This document shows positions 9,535-18,825 of a stretch of 64,000 nt of DNA, piece by piece. The number at the start of each line of letters is the position of its first letter. Positions within the stretch are counted from its first letter, which is position 1. The stretch lies in the NCBI GenBank assembly GCA_016705695.1, contig JADJLA010000004.1:124001-188000 (forward strand). The letters run 5' to 3'. The stretch is from Sphingobacteriaceae bacterium. GTDB taxonomy: Bacteria; Bacteroidota; Bacteroidia; B-17B0; Aurantibacillaceae. Both the position numbers and the translations under genes were made by a program. The notes under the pieces are model-generated. The model had not been told where the DNA came from. It made no database searches and worked only from the letters and a program-made list of their open reading frames with translations.

Positions 9535-9570
9535 AACCCGCTCTTTCTCATACGAGAGCGGGTTTTGGTA
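9535..9570 (+). terminator. Intrinsic terminator after the coiled-coil gene
   Basis: The stem AACCCGCTCT (9535-9544) pairs perfectly with AGAGCGGGTT (9555-9564) around a 10-nt loop and is followed by TTGG. It is GC-rich and would stop rightward transcription. Confidence 0.8.
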
Positions 9571-9590
9571 TTGTAGAGATCTTAGACACA

Positions 9591-9679
9591 TTTAACCACG
9601 AAGATCACGAAGTTTTTCACGAAGCTCACGAAGGATCATCGTGAACTTCGTCCTTCTTAAGTGTCCTTCGTGGTTTAAA
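9591..9679. repeat. Quasi-periodic palindromic element, CACGAAG family
   Basis: CACGAAG occurs four times in the left arm, starting at 9597, 9606, 9618 and 9627. The right arm carries mirrored copies (TTCGTCCTTC, CCTTCGTGG). The outer ends TTTAACCACGAAG and CTTCGTGGTTTAAA are inverted repeats. The whole element can fold into one long imperfect hairpin. It lies between two convergent transcription units, outside their terminators. Confidence 0.75.
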
Positions 9680-9680
9680 A

Positions 9681-9705
9681 CAAAAAAGTCCGCCATCGGC
9701 GGACT
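9681..9705 (-). terminator. recQ intrinsic terminator
   Basis: On the minus strand, the perfect 8-bp stem AGTCCGCC/GGCGGACT with a 3-nt loop is followed by TTTTTTG. It begins 5 nt past the recQ stop codon. Confidence 0.85.
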
Positions 9706-9709
9706 AATT

Positions 9710-11924
9710 TTAATTTCCAAATTCGGAGTAGAATTTTATTCGCATGATGCGCAATTCTTGTTCAGTATATTCATCGCCACCTAATTCTTTTAAGGCTTCA
9801 TCGATACTATCAGTTGTACTCTCTTTAAAATATTCCAACACTTCTTCCTGCTTCTCTTCGTCCATTATATCGTTGATGTAATAATTCAAATTCATTTTTG
9901 TACCCGATTGAACAATGGTCTCAATTTCCGAGATCAATTCATCCATTGTAATACTCTTGCTCTTGGCCATTTCCTTCAAACCAACCTTACGATCAATGTT
10001 TTGAATGATATACACCTTTAAACCCGATTTGTTTACAACCGATTTAATAACCATATCCATTGGTCGCTCAATATCATTCTCATCAACATATTTTTTTATG
10101 AGATCAATAAATGCTTTTCCGTACTTAACCGCTTTACCTGAACCTACACCACTTATCTTGGTCATTTCTTCGTTGGTAATAGGATATTGAATAGCCATTT
10201 CTTCCAAAGATGTTTCCTGAAAAATAACATAAGGTGGTAAATTTTTTGCTTTCGCTATTTTCTTTACTAGATCCTTTAACATGCCAAACAATACTTCATC
10301 CGAAGCTGCGCTACCTTTTCCACCCATCATTGCATCATCATCACCACCACGATCAGTATTACTGTAATCATGATCACGGGTGAATTTAATGCTGTGTGGT
10401 TTTTTCAAGAAGGCATGTCCTTTATCACTCACTCTTAATAAACCATAATTCTCAATATCTTTTATCAAATAATCATTTACAATGGCCTGACGAAGCACGG
10501 CTTGCCAATAACGCTCTTCTTTATCATCTTCTATTCCTTTACCCCAACTTTCGAGCGTGTTATGTTTGTATGATTTTGCCGTAGCGGTCATAGTACTCAT
10601 CAACACATTTATCACATCACGTAATTTGTGTTTCTCTTTCATTTCAACAACAGCCTCAATAACTAATTCAAGATCTTCCTTCGCTTCAAATTTTTGTTTT
10701 GGATGACGACAGTTGTCGCACATCTCATTACATTTCTTCTCTTCAAATTCTTCTCCAAAATAATGCAGTAAGAATTTGCGACGGCAACTACTGGTTTCGG
10801 CAAACGACGACGTTTCGGCCAACATTTGTTTCCCTATTTCCTGTTCTGCCACCGGTTTATCCTTCATGAATTTCTCCAGCTTAATAATATCATCGTAGCT
10901 ATAAAAAGTAAGGCAATTTCCTTCGCCGCCATCGCGACCGGATCTACCTGTTTCCTGATAATAACCTTCTAATGATTTTGGAATATCGTGGTGAATAACA
11001 TAACGCACATCCGGTTTATCAATTCCCATTCCAAATGCGATCGTAGCAACGATCACATCCAGATCTTCCATCAAAAAACCATCTTGCGTTTTTGCACGCT
11101 CTTTAGCATCAAGCCCCGCATGATATGCAGAAGCTTTTACACCATTTACTTTTAAAACATTTGCTACCTCTTCTACCTTTTTTACGACTCAAACAATAAA
11201 TAATACCGCTTTTGCCGGCATTTTGCTTTACGTATTTAATAATTTCTTTAATTACGTTTTGCTTAGGGCGCACTTCGTAATAAAGATTAGAACGGTTAAA
11301 TGATGATTTGAACACATTGGCATTTTGCATACCAAGGTTCTTTTGAATATCCTGTTGTACTTTAGGAGTTGCGGTAGCAGTTAATGCCATTACCGGAATA
11401 TTATCTCCTAACGAATCTATTAGCGGACGTAAACGACGGTACTCCGGACGGAAATCATGTCCCCACTCCGAAATACAATGCGCTTCGTCGATAGCAAAAA
11501 ATGAAATTTTAAATTCCTTGAAGAAAGCTAAATTATCCTCTTTAGTTAATGTTTCAGGAGCTACATAAAGTAATTTTGTTTTACCATCTGTAACGTCTTT
11601 TTTTACTTTAAGTATATCTGCTTTATTTAACGATGAATTTAAAAAATGGGCAATACCATCTTGGTCGCTAAAACCTCTGATAGCATCTACCTGATTCTTC
11701 ATTAAAGCAATTAATGGCGAAACTATGATAGCAGTTCCTTCATTTAATATAGCAGGTAGCTGGTAGCACAAGCTCTTTCCGCCACCTGTTGGCATTATTA
11801 CAAATGTATCTTTACTAGCTAGTATGCTTTTAACGATCTTTTCTTGAGTTCCTTTAAACTTGTCAAAGCCAAAAAAGCTTTTTAGTGATTCTATTAATTC
11901 TGGTGTTCCTACTTCGGCAATCAT
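9710..11924 (-). CDS. recQ: ATP-dependent DNA helicase RecQ (interrupted by one +1 frameshift)
   Basis: A 3'-5' DNA helicase for recombination and repair at stalled forks. The N-terminal helicase lobe has MPTGGGKSLCYQLPA (Walker A), IDEAHCISEWGHDFRP (DEAH) and ALTATATP. The second lobe has FGMGIDKPDVRYVIHHD and QETGRSGRDG. A RecQ zinc-binding region follows (CRRKFLLHYFGE, CNEMCDNC), then a winged-helix region, an HRDC domain (TNEEMTKISGVGSGKAVKYG) and a ~100-residue C-terminal extension usual in Bacteroidota RecQ. The length is 2215 nt, one base over a multiple of three. The frame breaks after IIYCLSRKK. Dropping one T from the T6 run at 11178-11183 restores VEEVANVLKVNGVKASAYHAG and joins both parts into ~737 residues. 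This is most likely a homopolymer error. Confidence 0.93.
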
Positions 11925-12357
11925 GTGTGCGGGTGATTAAAATGTATGTCTTGTTGAGTGAATAATTTATGTCTCTCCTATAAAGTTATACAAAAAAATT
12001 TGAATAAAACAAAACAATTATCTGTATCAGGTCCATTTTTAGATGATTTCTTTAAAATGGCAGACGGAGGAAAAGTTAAAAAAAGGAAAAGCTGCCATTT
12101 AGAGCAGTAATGATAGAAGCCACGAATTTTACTAATTACACCAATCTGGGTTTATAAAATTACGCAAATCTAAAGGGTAAGACAATAGAGGCTGGGATAA
12201 ATCTGTTTTTATGCCGCAGATTGCGCAGATTCTCGCAGATTTAATTCACAGATTAAAACATGACAGCTGGTTCTAATAAATAAAAAACCCGCGCACAAAT
12301 CTGCGGAAATTTGTGTAATCTGTGGCAAAACGAGTTACATTTCGGAGCAGTCTTCAA
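11925..12357. other. 430-nt intergenic region upstream of recQ
   Basis: No gene is supported. It should contain the recQ promoter; TACATTTT ends about 17 nt before the recQ ATG on the minus strand and is a weak candidate. A 9-bp inverted repeat AAATGGCAG (12055-12063)/CTGCCATTT (12092-12100) with a 28-nt spacer is present. The right part holds the GCAGATT palindromic element. Confidence 0.4.
12212..12327. repeat. Quasi-periodic palindromic element, GCAGATT family
   Basis: The left arm carries GCAGATT at 12216, 12225 and 12235 and CACAGATT at 12247. The right arm carries the complements AATCTGC (from 12298) and AATCTGTGG (from 12318). The ends TGCCGCAGATT and AATCTGTGGCA are inverted repeats with one mismatch. 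Layout and length match the CACGAAG element 2.6 kb away, with different words. Confidence 0.7.
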
Positions 12358-12693
12358 CTAAAAATTAGGACTCATTTGCCTAAAATACTTTAAAATATAA
12401 ATGAGTGAGAAAAGCGAAATACCAATATAGATATAGAACATTACGCCGGTTTCGTTAATGAGAATATTGAAGTAGATCTTACAAAAGAACACTATCGCAA
12501 AGCCTAAAGCACCCCATTGTTTAAAATGCCATAATCCTACAAAAGAAATAAACTGAAATGCAATAATGGCACCATAAATGGCAGGTGTGAACATCCCGAT
12601 TTTTTTGATGCCGGGCGAGAACACTTGAGGAAATGAGATCAAAACCAGTATAAAACCGATGATACAAATTATACTTATAACTTTTGGTCTCAT
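12358..12693 (-). CDS. Small integral membrane protein, unknown function
   Basis: A 111-residue protein with about four hydrophobic helices: VISIICIIGFILVLISFPQV, AIYGAIIAFQFISFVGLW, ALGFAIVFFCKIYFNI and MFYIYIGISLFSLIYIL. No family is recognised. Its ATG overlaps the stop codon of the upstream permease gene in a TAATG arrangement, so translation of the two is probably coupled. A role alongside the MacB-like permease, or simply co-expression with it, is likely. Confidence 0.7.
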   Translation of the reverse strand: MRPKVISIICIIGFILVLISFPQVFSPGIKKIGMFTPAIYGAIIAFQFISFVGLWHFKQWGALGFAIVFFCKIYFNILINETGVMFYIYIGISLFSLIYILKYFRQMSPNF

Positions 12694-13934
12694 TAATTAC
12701 TTCGTATGGCTTCTACAGGATCTAATTGCGAAGCGCCATAAGCAGGAATAAAACCGCTAATCACACCAATTAGTAAAGATACTGTAAGTCCTAAAAATAT
12801 ATTTGTTGCCGATAAACTAATATCCATATCAATAGCGTCTTTTCCGGCAAGAGTAATTAGATAGGTGAGCAATAATCCAATAGCCCCTCCTGCCAAACTT
12901 AATAAAACACTTTCGGTTAAGAACTGAATAAGGATGAAATAATTTTTTGCACCTAAACTTTTTTGAATACCTATTATGTTAGTTCTTTCGCGAACAGAAA
13001 CAAACATGATATTGGCAATTCCAAATCCTCCAACTAAAATAGAAAATCCTCCAATGATCCAACCTGCGTTACCTATCACGGCAAACATCATATCAAAGCC
13101 TTGGCTAAGCAAACTAATTTCATTAAGAGCAAAATTTTGATCTGCATAAGGTTTTAATCTGCGCACCGAACGCATAATACCCATTAACTCATCACTCATT
13201 TCTCCATTAGTAATGCCGGGTTTTGCTTTGGCCATGATAAATGGATCTGCATTCTCTGACTTTACATCTAAAAATCTCCGACCAAAATTATAGGGCACCA
13301 TTACCTGTGTATCCATACTTGGGCCAAGCATGCTCTCACCTTCTTTTTTCACAACGCCAATTACAGAACATTTATAGCCATTTATTTTTATGTCTTTTCC
13401 AATAGGATCTTCGTTTGGAAAAAGACCGTCGCTCACTTGCGATCCAATAATGGCAACAGCATAGCCCGCATCTGTTTCGGCAGTTGTAAAATATCTTCCT
13501 TCGGCAAGATCAAAACTTTTTATCTTGTTATAATCCTGCGAAATGCCTGCAATAATTACTCTCTCAATACTATTGGATCCGTGTTTCACGGTTTTTCTCT
13601 GCCCCATTCTAAAGGCAATAGCTGTGGTGGTCTTGCTATATTTTTGTAATTCTTCTAGTTCTTCATACTTGGGTAATGGCCTATTCATATACTTCCACCA
13701 AGGGTAATCTTCACCAAAACTCCAAGGCCATTTTTGAACATAGATCACATTACTTCCGAGCGATTGTACAGATGATCGGATATTATTTTCTAAACTATCA
13801 ACAATGGTGAACACTAAAATGATAGCAAATATGCCAATGGTAATTCCCAACAAACTTAAAAATGATCTAAGCTTATTGCCCACAAGCGCCTGCCAGGCAA
13901 ACAATACACTCTCTTTAAAAAGCAGGAAGATCAT
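12693..13934 (-). CDS. MacB/FtsX-type ABC transporter permease
   Basis: A 413-residue protein. An N-terminal transmembrane helix in LRSFLSLLGITIGIFAIIL is followed by a periplasmic MacB-type core domain (~45-270, with GSNVIYVQ and EGRYFTTAE). The C-terminal FtsX domain has three membrane helices, including GGFGIANIMFVSVRERTNII and IQKSLGAK, and ends DPVEAIRSN. This is the canonical four-helix MacB-like permease layout, which uses mechanotransmission to move substrates or lipoproteins in the periplasm. No ATPase or HlyD-like adaptor gene is adjacent, so partner and substrate cannot be inferred. The downstream small membrane gene overlaps its stop codon. Confidence 0.88.
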   Translation of the reverse strand: MIFLLFKESVLFAWQALVGNKLRSFLSLLGITIGIFAIILVFTIVDSLENNIRSSVQSLGSNVIYVQKWPWSFGEDYPWWKYMNRPLPKYEELEELQKYSKTTTAIAFRMGQRKTVKHGSNSIERVIIAGISQDYNKIKSFDLAEGRYFTTAETDAGYAVAIIGSQVSDGLFPNEDPIGKDIKINGYKCSVIGVVKKEGESMLGPSMDTQVMVPYNFGRRFLDVKSENADPFIMAKAKPGITNGEMSDELMGIMRSVRRLKPYADQNFALNEISLLSQGFDMMFAVIGNAGWIIGGFSILVGGFGIANIMFVSVRERTNIIGIQKSLGAKNYFILIQFLTESVLLSLAGGAIGLLLTYLITLAGKDAIDMDISLSATNIFLGLTVSLLIGVISGFIPAYGASQLDPVEAIRSN

Positions 13935-14036
13935 TGATTCGGATTTGTTGTTGAAGTTACAAACTATAATTTGTTTTGGCTTAACTGGTTAATGACTTAT
14001 TTGACCGCTTATGGATTCGTGGTAAGAAAATATTGC

Positions 14037-14044
14037 TAATTTTG
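14037..14044 (+). promoter_or_regulatory. -7 box of ridA
   Basis: A perfect TAATTTTG box ends 18 nt before the ridA ATG. No -33 TTTG is visible at the expected distance. Confidence 0.4.
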
Positions 14045-14062
14045 AGGCGTTAAAAACCTATC

Positions 14063-14443
14063 ATGAAGAAAATAATCAATACCCCAAATGCCCCGGCACC
14101 TATTGGTCCTTACAACCAGGCATTGATAGTTGGCGATACTGTTTACTTAAGCGGTACCATTGCTATGGATCTTCAAAGTAAACAATTGATCAAAACAACA
14201 GTTAAGGAAGAAACAAAGATCGTAATGGATTACATTGGTGAGATCTTAAAAGCAGCCGGGTGTTCATTTGACAATGTGGTAAAGTCAACGATATTTTTGA
14301 ACGATATCAATAATTTTGTTCATGTGAACGAAGTTTACGCCAGTTACTTTAAAAGTGACTTCCCTACCAGGGCTACAATACAGGCCGCTAGGCTTCCAAA
14401 AGACGCTAACGTTGAGATAAGCGTTGAGGCTAAATTGTTTTAA
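14063..14443 (+). CDS. ridA: RidA family reactive imine deaminase
   Basis: A 126-residue cytoplasmic protein of the YjgF/YER057c/UK114 family. It deaminates reactive enamine/imine intermediates released by PLP enzymes such as threonine dehydratase. The signature regions are present: APAPIGPYNQALIVGDTVYLSG at the N-terminus (shown here as GPYNQA), VVKSTIFLNDINNF in the centre and FPTRATIQAARLP, which contains the catalytic arginine. It ends with VEISVEAKLF. The length is standard for the family and it probably forms a trimer. It is divergent from the permease operon and is a single-gene unit with its own promoter box. Confidence 0.93.
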   Translation: MKKIINTPNAPAPIGPYNQALIVGDTVYLSGTIAMDLQSKQLIKTTVKEETKIVMDYIGEILKAAGCSFDNVVKSTIFLNDINNFVHVNEVYASYFKSDFPTRATIQAARLPKDANVEISVEAKLF

Positions 14444-14482
14444 GGGCGTTTTAGGGCATTTGGCCTAAAATTTAACACTTTT

Positions 14483-14513
14483 TTTGGTTTTTTCGGTTTT
14501 TTGTCTATCTTTA
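14483..14513 (+). promoter_or_regulatory. Promoter of the RRM protein gene (TTTG-N19-TATCTTTA)
   Basis: TTTG at 14483-14486, a 19-nt T-rich spacer, and TATCTTTA at 14506-14513 match the Bacteroidota consensus in sequence and spacing. The ATG follows 24 nt later. Confidence 0.6.
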
Positions 14514-14537
14514 CTATACTAAACTAGACGAGAAATT

Positions 14538-14825
14538 ATGAACATTTTTGTAAGTAACATCAGCTTTAAGGTGCGTGAACAGGCCTTATCTGAATTATTT
14601 TCAACCTACGGTGAAGTAACCAGCGTGAGAATAATTAAGGACAAAGAAACCAAGCGTAGTAAAGGCTATGGTTTTGTTGAAATGGCAAATGACGACGAAG
14701 CAAATTCCGCGATCAATGCTCTTAACGGTACTTCTCATTTTGAGAGAGCTATTGTGGTTGCCGAAGCAAAAGGCAAAAAAGAATCTTCTCCAAATTCAGA
14801 AAACAGCTCAGAAGCAGGATTTTAA
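14538..14825 (+). CDS. Single-RRM RNA-binding protein
   Basis: A 95-residue cytoplasmic protein consisting of one RNA recognition motif (residues ~1-78) and a short polar tail rich in S, N and E. RNP2 is seen as NIFVSNISF and RNP1 as SKGYGFVEM, with the aromatic residues that stack on RNA in place. Such small glycine-poor RRM proteins are common in Bacteroidota and cyanobacteria and bind single-stranded RNA, often with broad specificity. In Bacteroides, related proteins act as global post-transcriptional regulators. The gene is monocistronic, with a good promoter and a hairpin terminator. Confidence 0.92.
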   Translation: MNIFVSNISFKVREQALSELFSTYGEVTSVRIIKDKETKRSKGYGFVEMANDDEANSAINALNGTSHFERAIVVAEAKGKKESSPNSENSSEAGF

Positions 14826-14850
14826 GTAGTACTTGCTCTTATAATACTTT

Positions 14851-14900
14851 AACCCGATCATTAATAGTTGAATCATTCGCTATCCGTGATTGGGTTTTTT
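14851..14900 (+). terminator. Terminator after the RRM gene
   Basis: AACCCGATCA (14851-14860) pairs with TGATTGGGTT (14887-14896) through one G-T wobble, followed by TTTT. Confidence 0.7.
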
Positions 14901-15002
14901 ATTTGTGTTAATCGCTAGCAACTCAAGACAACAAGAGTTTTCAACACTTTCTAAAACCAAGTCAGTGATTTACTATCTTTAAGGTCCCAATTTGATAGCT
15001 AA

Positions 15003-16978
15003 GTGATACCTCGCGATACCGTAGATAAAATAATTGAAGCAGCACGAGTTGAAGAAGTGTTAGGTGAATTTATCACTTTAAAAAAGCGAGGCGCTAACCT
15101 TTTGGGTTTATGCCCTTTTCACGGCGAGAAAACGCCTTCCTTTACCGTTTCGCCCGTAAAAGGTATCTACAAATGTTTTGGTTGCGGGAAGGCAGGAAAC
15201 AGCGTTAATTTCATTATGGAGCACTTGAGCCTTTCTTATCCTGAGGCTTTAAAATGGCTTGCTCGTAAATATGCTATTGAGGTAGTTGAGAAGGAAATTA
15301 CTCCCGAAGAAAAAGAAAGATTAGACGAGCGCGAGAGTATGCTTATTGTAATGCAATATGCCGCAAGGTATTTTGTAGACAATATGAATAATACCGATGA
15401 AGGTCGCTCCATTGGTTTGGGTTATTTTATTGAAAGAGGTTTACGACCTGATATCATTCAAAAATTTCAAATTGGTTACAGTTTAGAAGAACGTCGCGCA
15501 TTTACAAACGATGCTGTAAAAGCGGGATACGCTCCAAATATTTGGCCAAGACCGGAATGAGTATTTTAAGTAATGCTTACGTTGAAGGAAATGAAATTAC
15601 GCAAGCCGATGTGTTTGATCGTTACGCAGGCCGCGTGATGTTCCCCATCACCGATGAAGGCGGACGTGTGGTTGCTTTTGGTGGAAGAACCTTATCAACC
15701 GAAAAGAAAGTTGCTAAATATATTAATAGTCCTGAAACTGATATTTACCACAAGAGCCGAGTGCTTTATGGTTTGTCGTTGGCCAAAAAAAGCATTCAGC
15801 AAAAAAATGTTTGCTATTTGGTAGAAGGTTACATGGATGTAATTGCCATGCACCAAGCCGGAATTGAAAATGTAGTAGCAAGCAGCGGAACAAGTTTAAC
15901 CATTGAGCAAATAAAAGCCATACATCGCTTTACGCCAAACATTGTGGTATTGTATGATGGTGATGAGGCCGGACAAAAAGCAAGCGACAGAGCAATTCCT
16001 TTATTGCTAGAGGAAGGAATGAATGTGAAACTGTTGATGTTTCCAGACAATCATGATCCGGATAGTTATAGCAGATTAGTTACCGCCGAAGAGTTTGCAG
16101 TTTATTTAGAAAAGAACGCGCAGGATTTTTTGATATACAAAGCACGAAAGTTAAGTGCTGAAACAAAAAATGACCCCATAAAAAAAGCAACAGTAATAAA
16201 AGATCTTGTTGCCAACATCGCGTTAATTCCTGACACCATCATTCGCAGTGTGTATGTTAAGGAATGTTCCAACATCATGGAGATGGAAGAACAGATCCTT
16301 CAAACCGAAGTAAATAAACTGCGCAGAAAAATTGGGGATAAAGGAAAAAGCAATTACGAGCAAGTTGTAGAAACTCCTGAACTCAATGAGCTTTTAAGTT
16401 TACCAAAGGAGAAAGAAGTTGAAGAGATCATTCGTTTTGAAGAAAAAGAATTGCTTCGATTAATGATGAATTACGGAAATATATTGATTGATGTTGAGGG
16501 CGAAGACGAAGATAAAGTAAAACATAGTATTGAAATGACCATTGATGAATTCATTATTATGGAACTTTGCCGTGATGAAATTGATTTTGAAGACCCAATT
16601 CATCAGCTGATCATGGATGAATTTATGCACGAAATTTCAAACGAGCGCTTACCCCTACTCAATTATTTTGTGCAACATCAAAATCCGGCCATCAGTACTT
16701 TTGCGATCAGTAATGCGCAAATAAATTATGCTTTAAGCGAAAAATGGGGACGTTTTGGCGTGATCATAACCGACGAAAAGAACGAAGTGAAAAAGTCTGC
16801 TGAACATTTTTTGTTTAGCTTGAAGGAGAAAAAACTAAATACATTCATCCTTGATCTAAAAGAACAACTTAAAGAACAAGCTTACGAAGACGTTATAAAA
16901 ACTCAAGAGAAGATCATGAATTTAGAGCAAAATAAAAAACGTATTAATAAATTGTTGGGTAGGATCATTATAAAGTAA
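15003..16978 (+). CDS. dnaG: DNA primase (interrupted by one -1 frameshift)
   Basis: Synthesises RNA primers for replication and works with the DnaB helicase. The GTG start gives M-I-P-R-D-T, matching the usual MIPRET beginning. The N-terminal zinc finger is CPFHGEKTPSF...YKCFGCGKAG. The TOPRIM core has CYLVEGYMDVIAMHQ and VVLYDGDEAGQKAS. A helical C-terminal DnaB-interacting region follows. The length is 1976 nt, one base short of a multiple of three. After VKAGYAPN the frame shifts. Adding one A to the AAA run at 15536-15538 gives APKYLAKTGMSILSN and a continuous ~658-residue protein. DnaG is essential, so a sequencing error is much more likely than a broken gene. TATCTTTA at 14974-14981 is a plausible -7 box, 21 nt before the start. 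Confidence 0.95.
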
Positions 16979-16999
16979 GTACTTGAGGTACTCTATTAC

Positions 17000-18001
17000 C
17001 TACTGCGCATCCTCTTTCTTCCCTTTAAACAAATACTTCCTCTGATTAAAATTATAACTCAAGGAAACCAAAAACCGCCCAACCGATCTTAATTCGCCAC
17101 TTTGATTATGCTGATGAACTGTTCGTTGAGCACCAATGCTTAATCCAATATTCTTGTAGTAAACGTCCATTCCTAAACCACACATTAGCTCGTTCATTTC
17201 TGTACCGGTTTGCAATACGTTGTGAATGTATAAACCGCTTGTCCGTTCATAATACGAATTAATAGAAGCCATGAACATCCAGTTTTTCTTTTTGTATCGA
17301 AAGAAGAGAGATGCAAAGTTAGTGAAGCTATTGCCTATTTGCTCTTTGTAAAAATTCTTACCATTCAATTTATAATTCGTTGTAGTAGATAACCCAACCA
17401 TTTTATATGCGATCATATAAGTTGTATAAAAAAAATAATCTACGCTTCCTGTTCCGGGTTGCATTAAAAAAGGTAAACGCATATCGTTCTCATCTTTGGC
17501 ATAGTAATTTCCTGAAGGCAGTTTTACTCCTGCACCAACTATCCATCGCATTCTAAGATCGGCTTCGGGTTTTGGACGAATAATGTGATATCCTACAAAA
17601 AAATGTGGATCACCTAAGCCGGTATAACTCAATTTTACCAAATCAGCCTTGCTTTTATTATTTACAACCGAAGCAAATACATTCAGTTCAATTCGCGGAT
17701 GAATAAAATATTTTGTCCGCAATTCAAACACCTTAAAGCTTTCGTAATCGGCACTGGAGTAATTTTTTGTAAGAAGCGTATCGTGACCGCCACCGTGTGT
17801 GGTTTTATAAGCGCCTGCAGGAAAATAGCGCGAATGTGATTGATAATTTCTATAACCATTAAACACACGATATCGGTGCATAAAAGCAATGCTACTTTGA
17901 TTGTCATATGGAACCACGCCCATAAAGCAGCCGCAAATATCGCAGGCTAAGGCAGTGTTAATTGAAAGAAAAGGAAGAAGTATTAAAAGGAATTTTCTCA
18001 C
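17000..18001 (-). CDS. Secreted CDICGC-motif outer-membrane beta-barrel-like protein (MbnP partner)
   Basis: A 333-residue protein. The signal peptide ends at ALA, and the mature protein would begin with the Cys-rich motif CDICGCFMG, a likely metal or thiol site. The rest alternates aromatic and polar residues in beta strands (FFVGYHIIRPKPE, RMRWIVGAGVKLPSGNYYA, GRFLVSLSYNFNQRKY), as in outer-membrane transporter-like barrels. It lies 5 nt downstream of the MbnP-family lipoprotein gene in the same direction, so the two form an operon. In Bacteroidota such pairs are plausibly tied to copper or other metal handling. The pairing is seen directly; the metal role is inferred from the MbnP family. 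There is no TonB receptor next to it. Confidence 0.65.
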   Translation of the reverse strand: MRKFLLILLPFLSINTALACDICGCFMGVVPYDNQSSIAFMHRYRVFNGYRNYQSHSRYFPAGAYKTTHGGGHDTLLTKNYSSADYESFKVFELRTKYFIHPRIELNVFASVVNNKSKADLVKLSYTGLGDPHFFVGYHIIRPKPEADLRMRWIVGAGVKLPSGNYYAKDENDMRLPFLMQPGTGSVDYFFYTTYMIAYKMVGLSTTTNYKLNGKNFYKEQIGNSFTNFASLFFRYKKKNWMFMASINSYYERTSGLYIHNVLQTGTEMNELMCGLGMDVYYKNIGLSIGAQRTVHQHNQSGELRSVGRFLVSLSYNFNQRKYLFKGKKEDAQ

Positions 18002-18006
18002 AAAGC

Positions 18007-18780
18007 TTAATTGTGTACGTGCTCAAACGAAAAGCTTTGCGCATAATTATCTGCTATTTTTTTCGCGTTAGCGCCTGGCGACATAATTGTATTCATGGTA
18101 GCAAAAGTAACTGTGCCCCCTGCTCCAAAAAACCATTTTGCAAGATCGCTCTTTAAATGCACCTCAGGCGTTGTGCCCGCCGTTACATTGGCTGTTGAGC
18201 TTCCGAAACTAATATTAGCAGTACGAATAGAGTTATTTGGCGTTGTAAAACCTCCTACGTGAAAAGTAACAGTTTGTCCGCCTGCCGAAGATTGAGGAGA
18301 TGTTGCTTCTAGTTTTGCAAAAATATATCCTGTGCTCCAACTCCAAAACATATCCGACACAGCTAGATCACCGCTTTGCGCGCCCGAAACATTTCGTGTA
18401 GAGTCGACGCCGATCATAAATTGAATGGCTTTATAATTTGCGATCGGAATGCCGCTCATTGTTAATACATTTTTACCGACTACATTGTGGTTGACTTTAT
18501 AATAAGAATTTGGAACAGAATATGTACTGTTATCGCTTTTAGTAAGAACTATATTACTTACATAATAACGAAAAATATTAACCTTAAACGTGTCGGTATT
18601 TACATTAACGTACTTCTTAGTATCAAATACCAGTGCGCTATCGCCTACTTTAGGTTCGAATTCAATTTTCATTGAACCCGTGGTTGGTTGAGGTGTAGGC
18701 GTTGGTTCCGGTTCAACAGGATCTTTTTTACAAGCAATAAATGCTATAGTGATCAAGGAAGCTAAAAGTATCTTTTTCAT
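18007..18780 (-). CDS. MbnP-family (copper-binding) lipoprotein
   Basis: A 257-residue protein. A lipoprotein signal (MKKILLASLITIAFIACKK) and a Pro-Thr-Glu linker precede the domain. The domain carries the MbnP hallmarks: FRYYVSNIVLTKSDNSTY, MIGVDSTRNVSGAQSGDL, SDMFWSWSTGYIFAKLEA and HVGGF, ending with IADNYAQSFSFEHVHN. MbnP proteins, first described in methanobactin operons, bind copper through residues that include an oxidised tryptophan made by the di-heme enzyme MbnH. The FWSW tryptophans are kept here, but no mbnH gene is adjacent. The ATG follows a TAATTTTA box by 4 nt, suggesting a leaderless mRNA. It is the first gene of a two-gene operon with the CDICGC protein. Confidence 0.82.
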   Translation of the reverse strand: MKKILLASLITIAFIACKKDPVEPEPTPTPQPTTGSMKIEFEPKVGDSALVFDTKKYVNVNTDTFKVNIFRYYVSNIVLTKSDNSTYSVPNSYYKVNHNVVGKNVLTMSGIPIANYKAIQFMIGVDSTRNVSGAQSGDLAVSDMFWSWSTGYIFAKLEATSPQSSAGGQTVTFHVGGFTTPNNSIRTANISFGSSTANVTAGTTPEVHLKSDLAKWFFGAGGTVTFATMNTIMSPGANAKKIADNYAQSFSFEHVHN

Positions 18781-18784
18781 GTAA

Positions 18785-18792
18785 TAAAATTA
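18785..18792 (-). promoter_or_regulatory. -7 box of the MbnP operon, 4 nt from the ATG
   Basis: On the minus strand TAATTTTA is followed by TTAC and then ATG. This spacing puts the predicted transcription start at or next to the start codon. Confidence 0.5.
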
Positions 18793-18825
18793 GTGATTTT
18801 TTTAATGCTGATGCACTATTTTTTT

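Noticed and set aside
9591..9679. CRISPR array suggested by spaced CACGAAG words
   Set aside because: Words are only 7 nt, spacing is 2-5 nt, and the copies form a palindrome. There are no spacers and no cas genes.
15003..16978. Programmed -1 frameshift in dnaG
   Set aside because: There is no slippery heptamer or downstream pseudoknot. The indel lies in a short A run and five other genes show the same type of break, so sequencing error is simpler.
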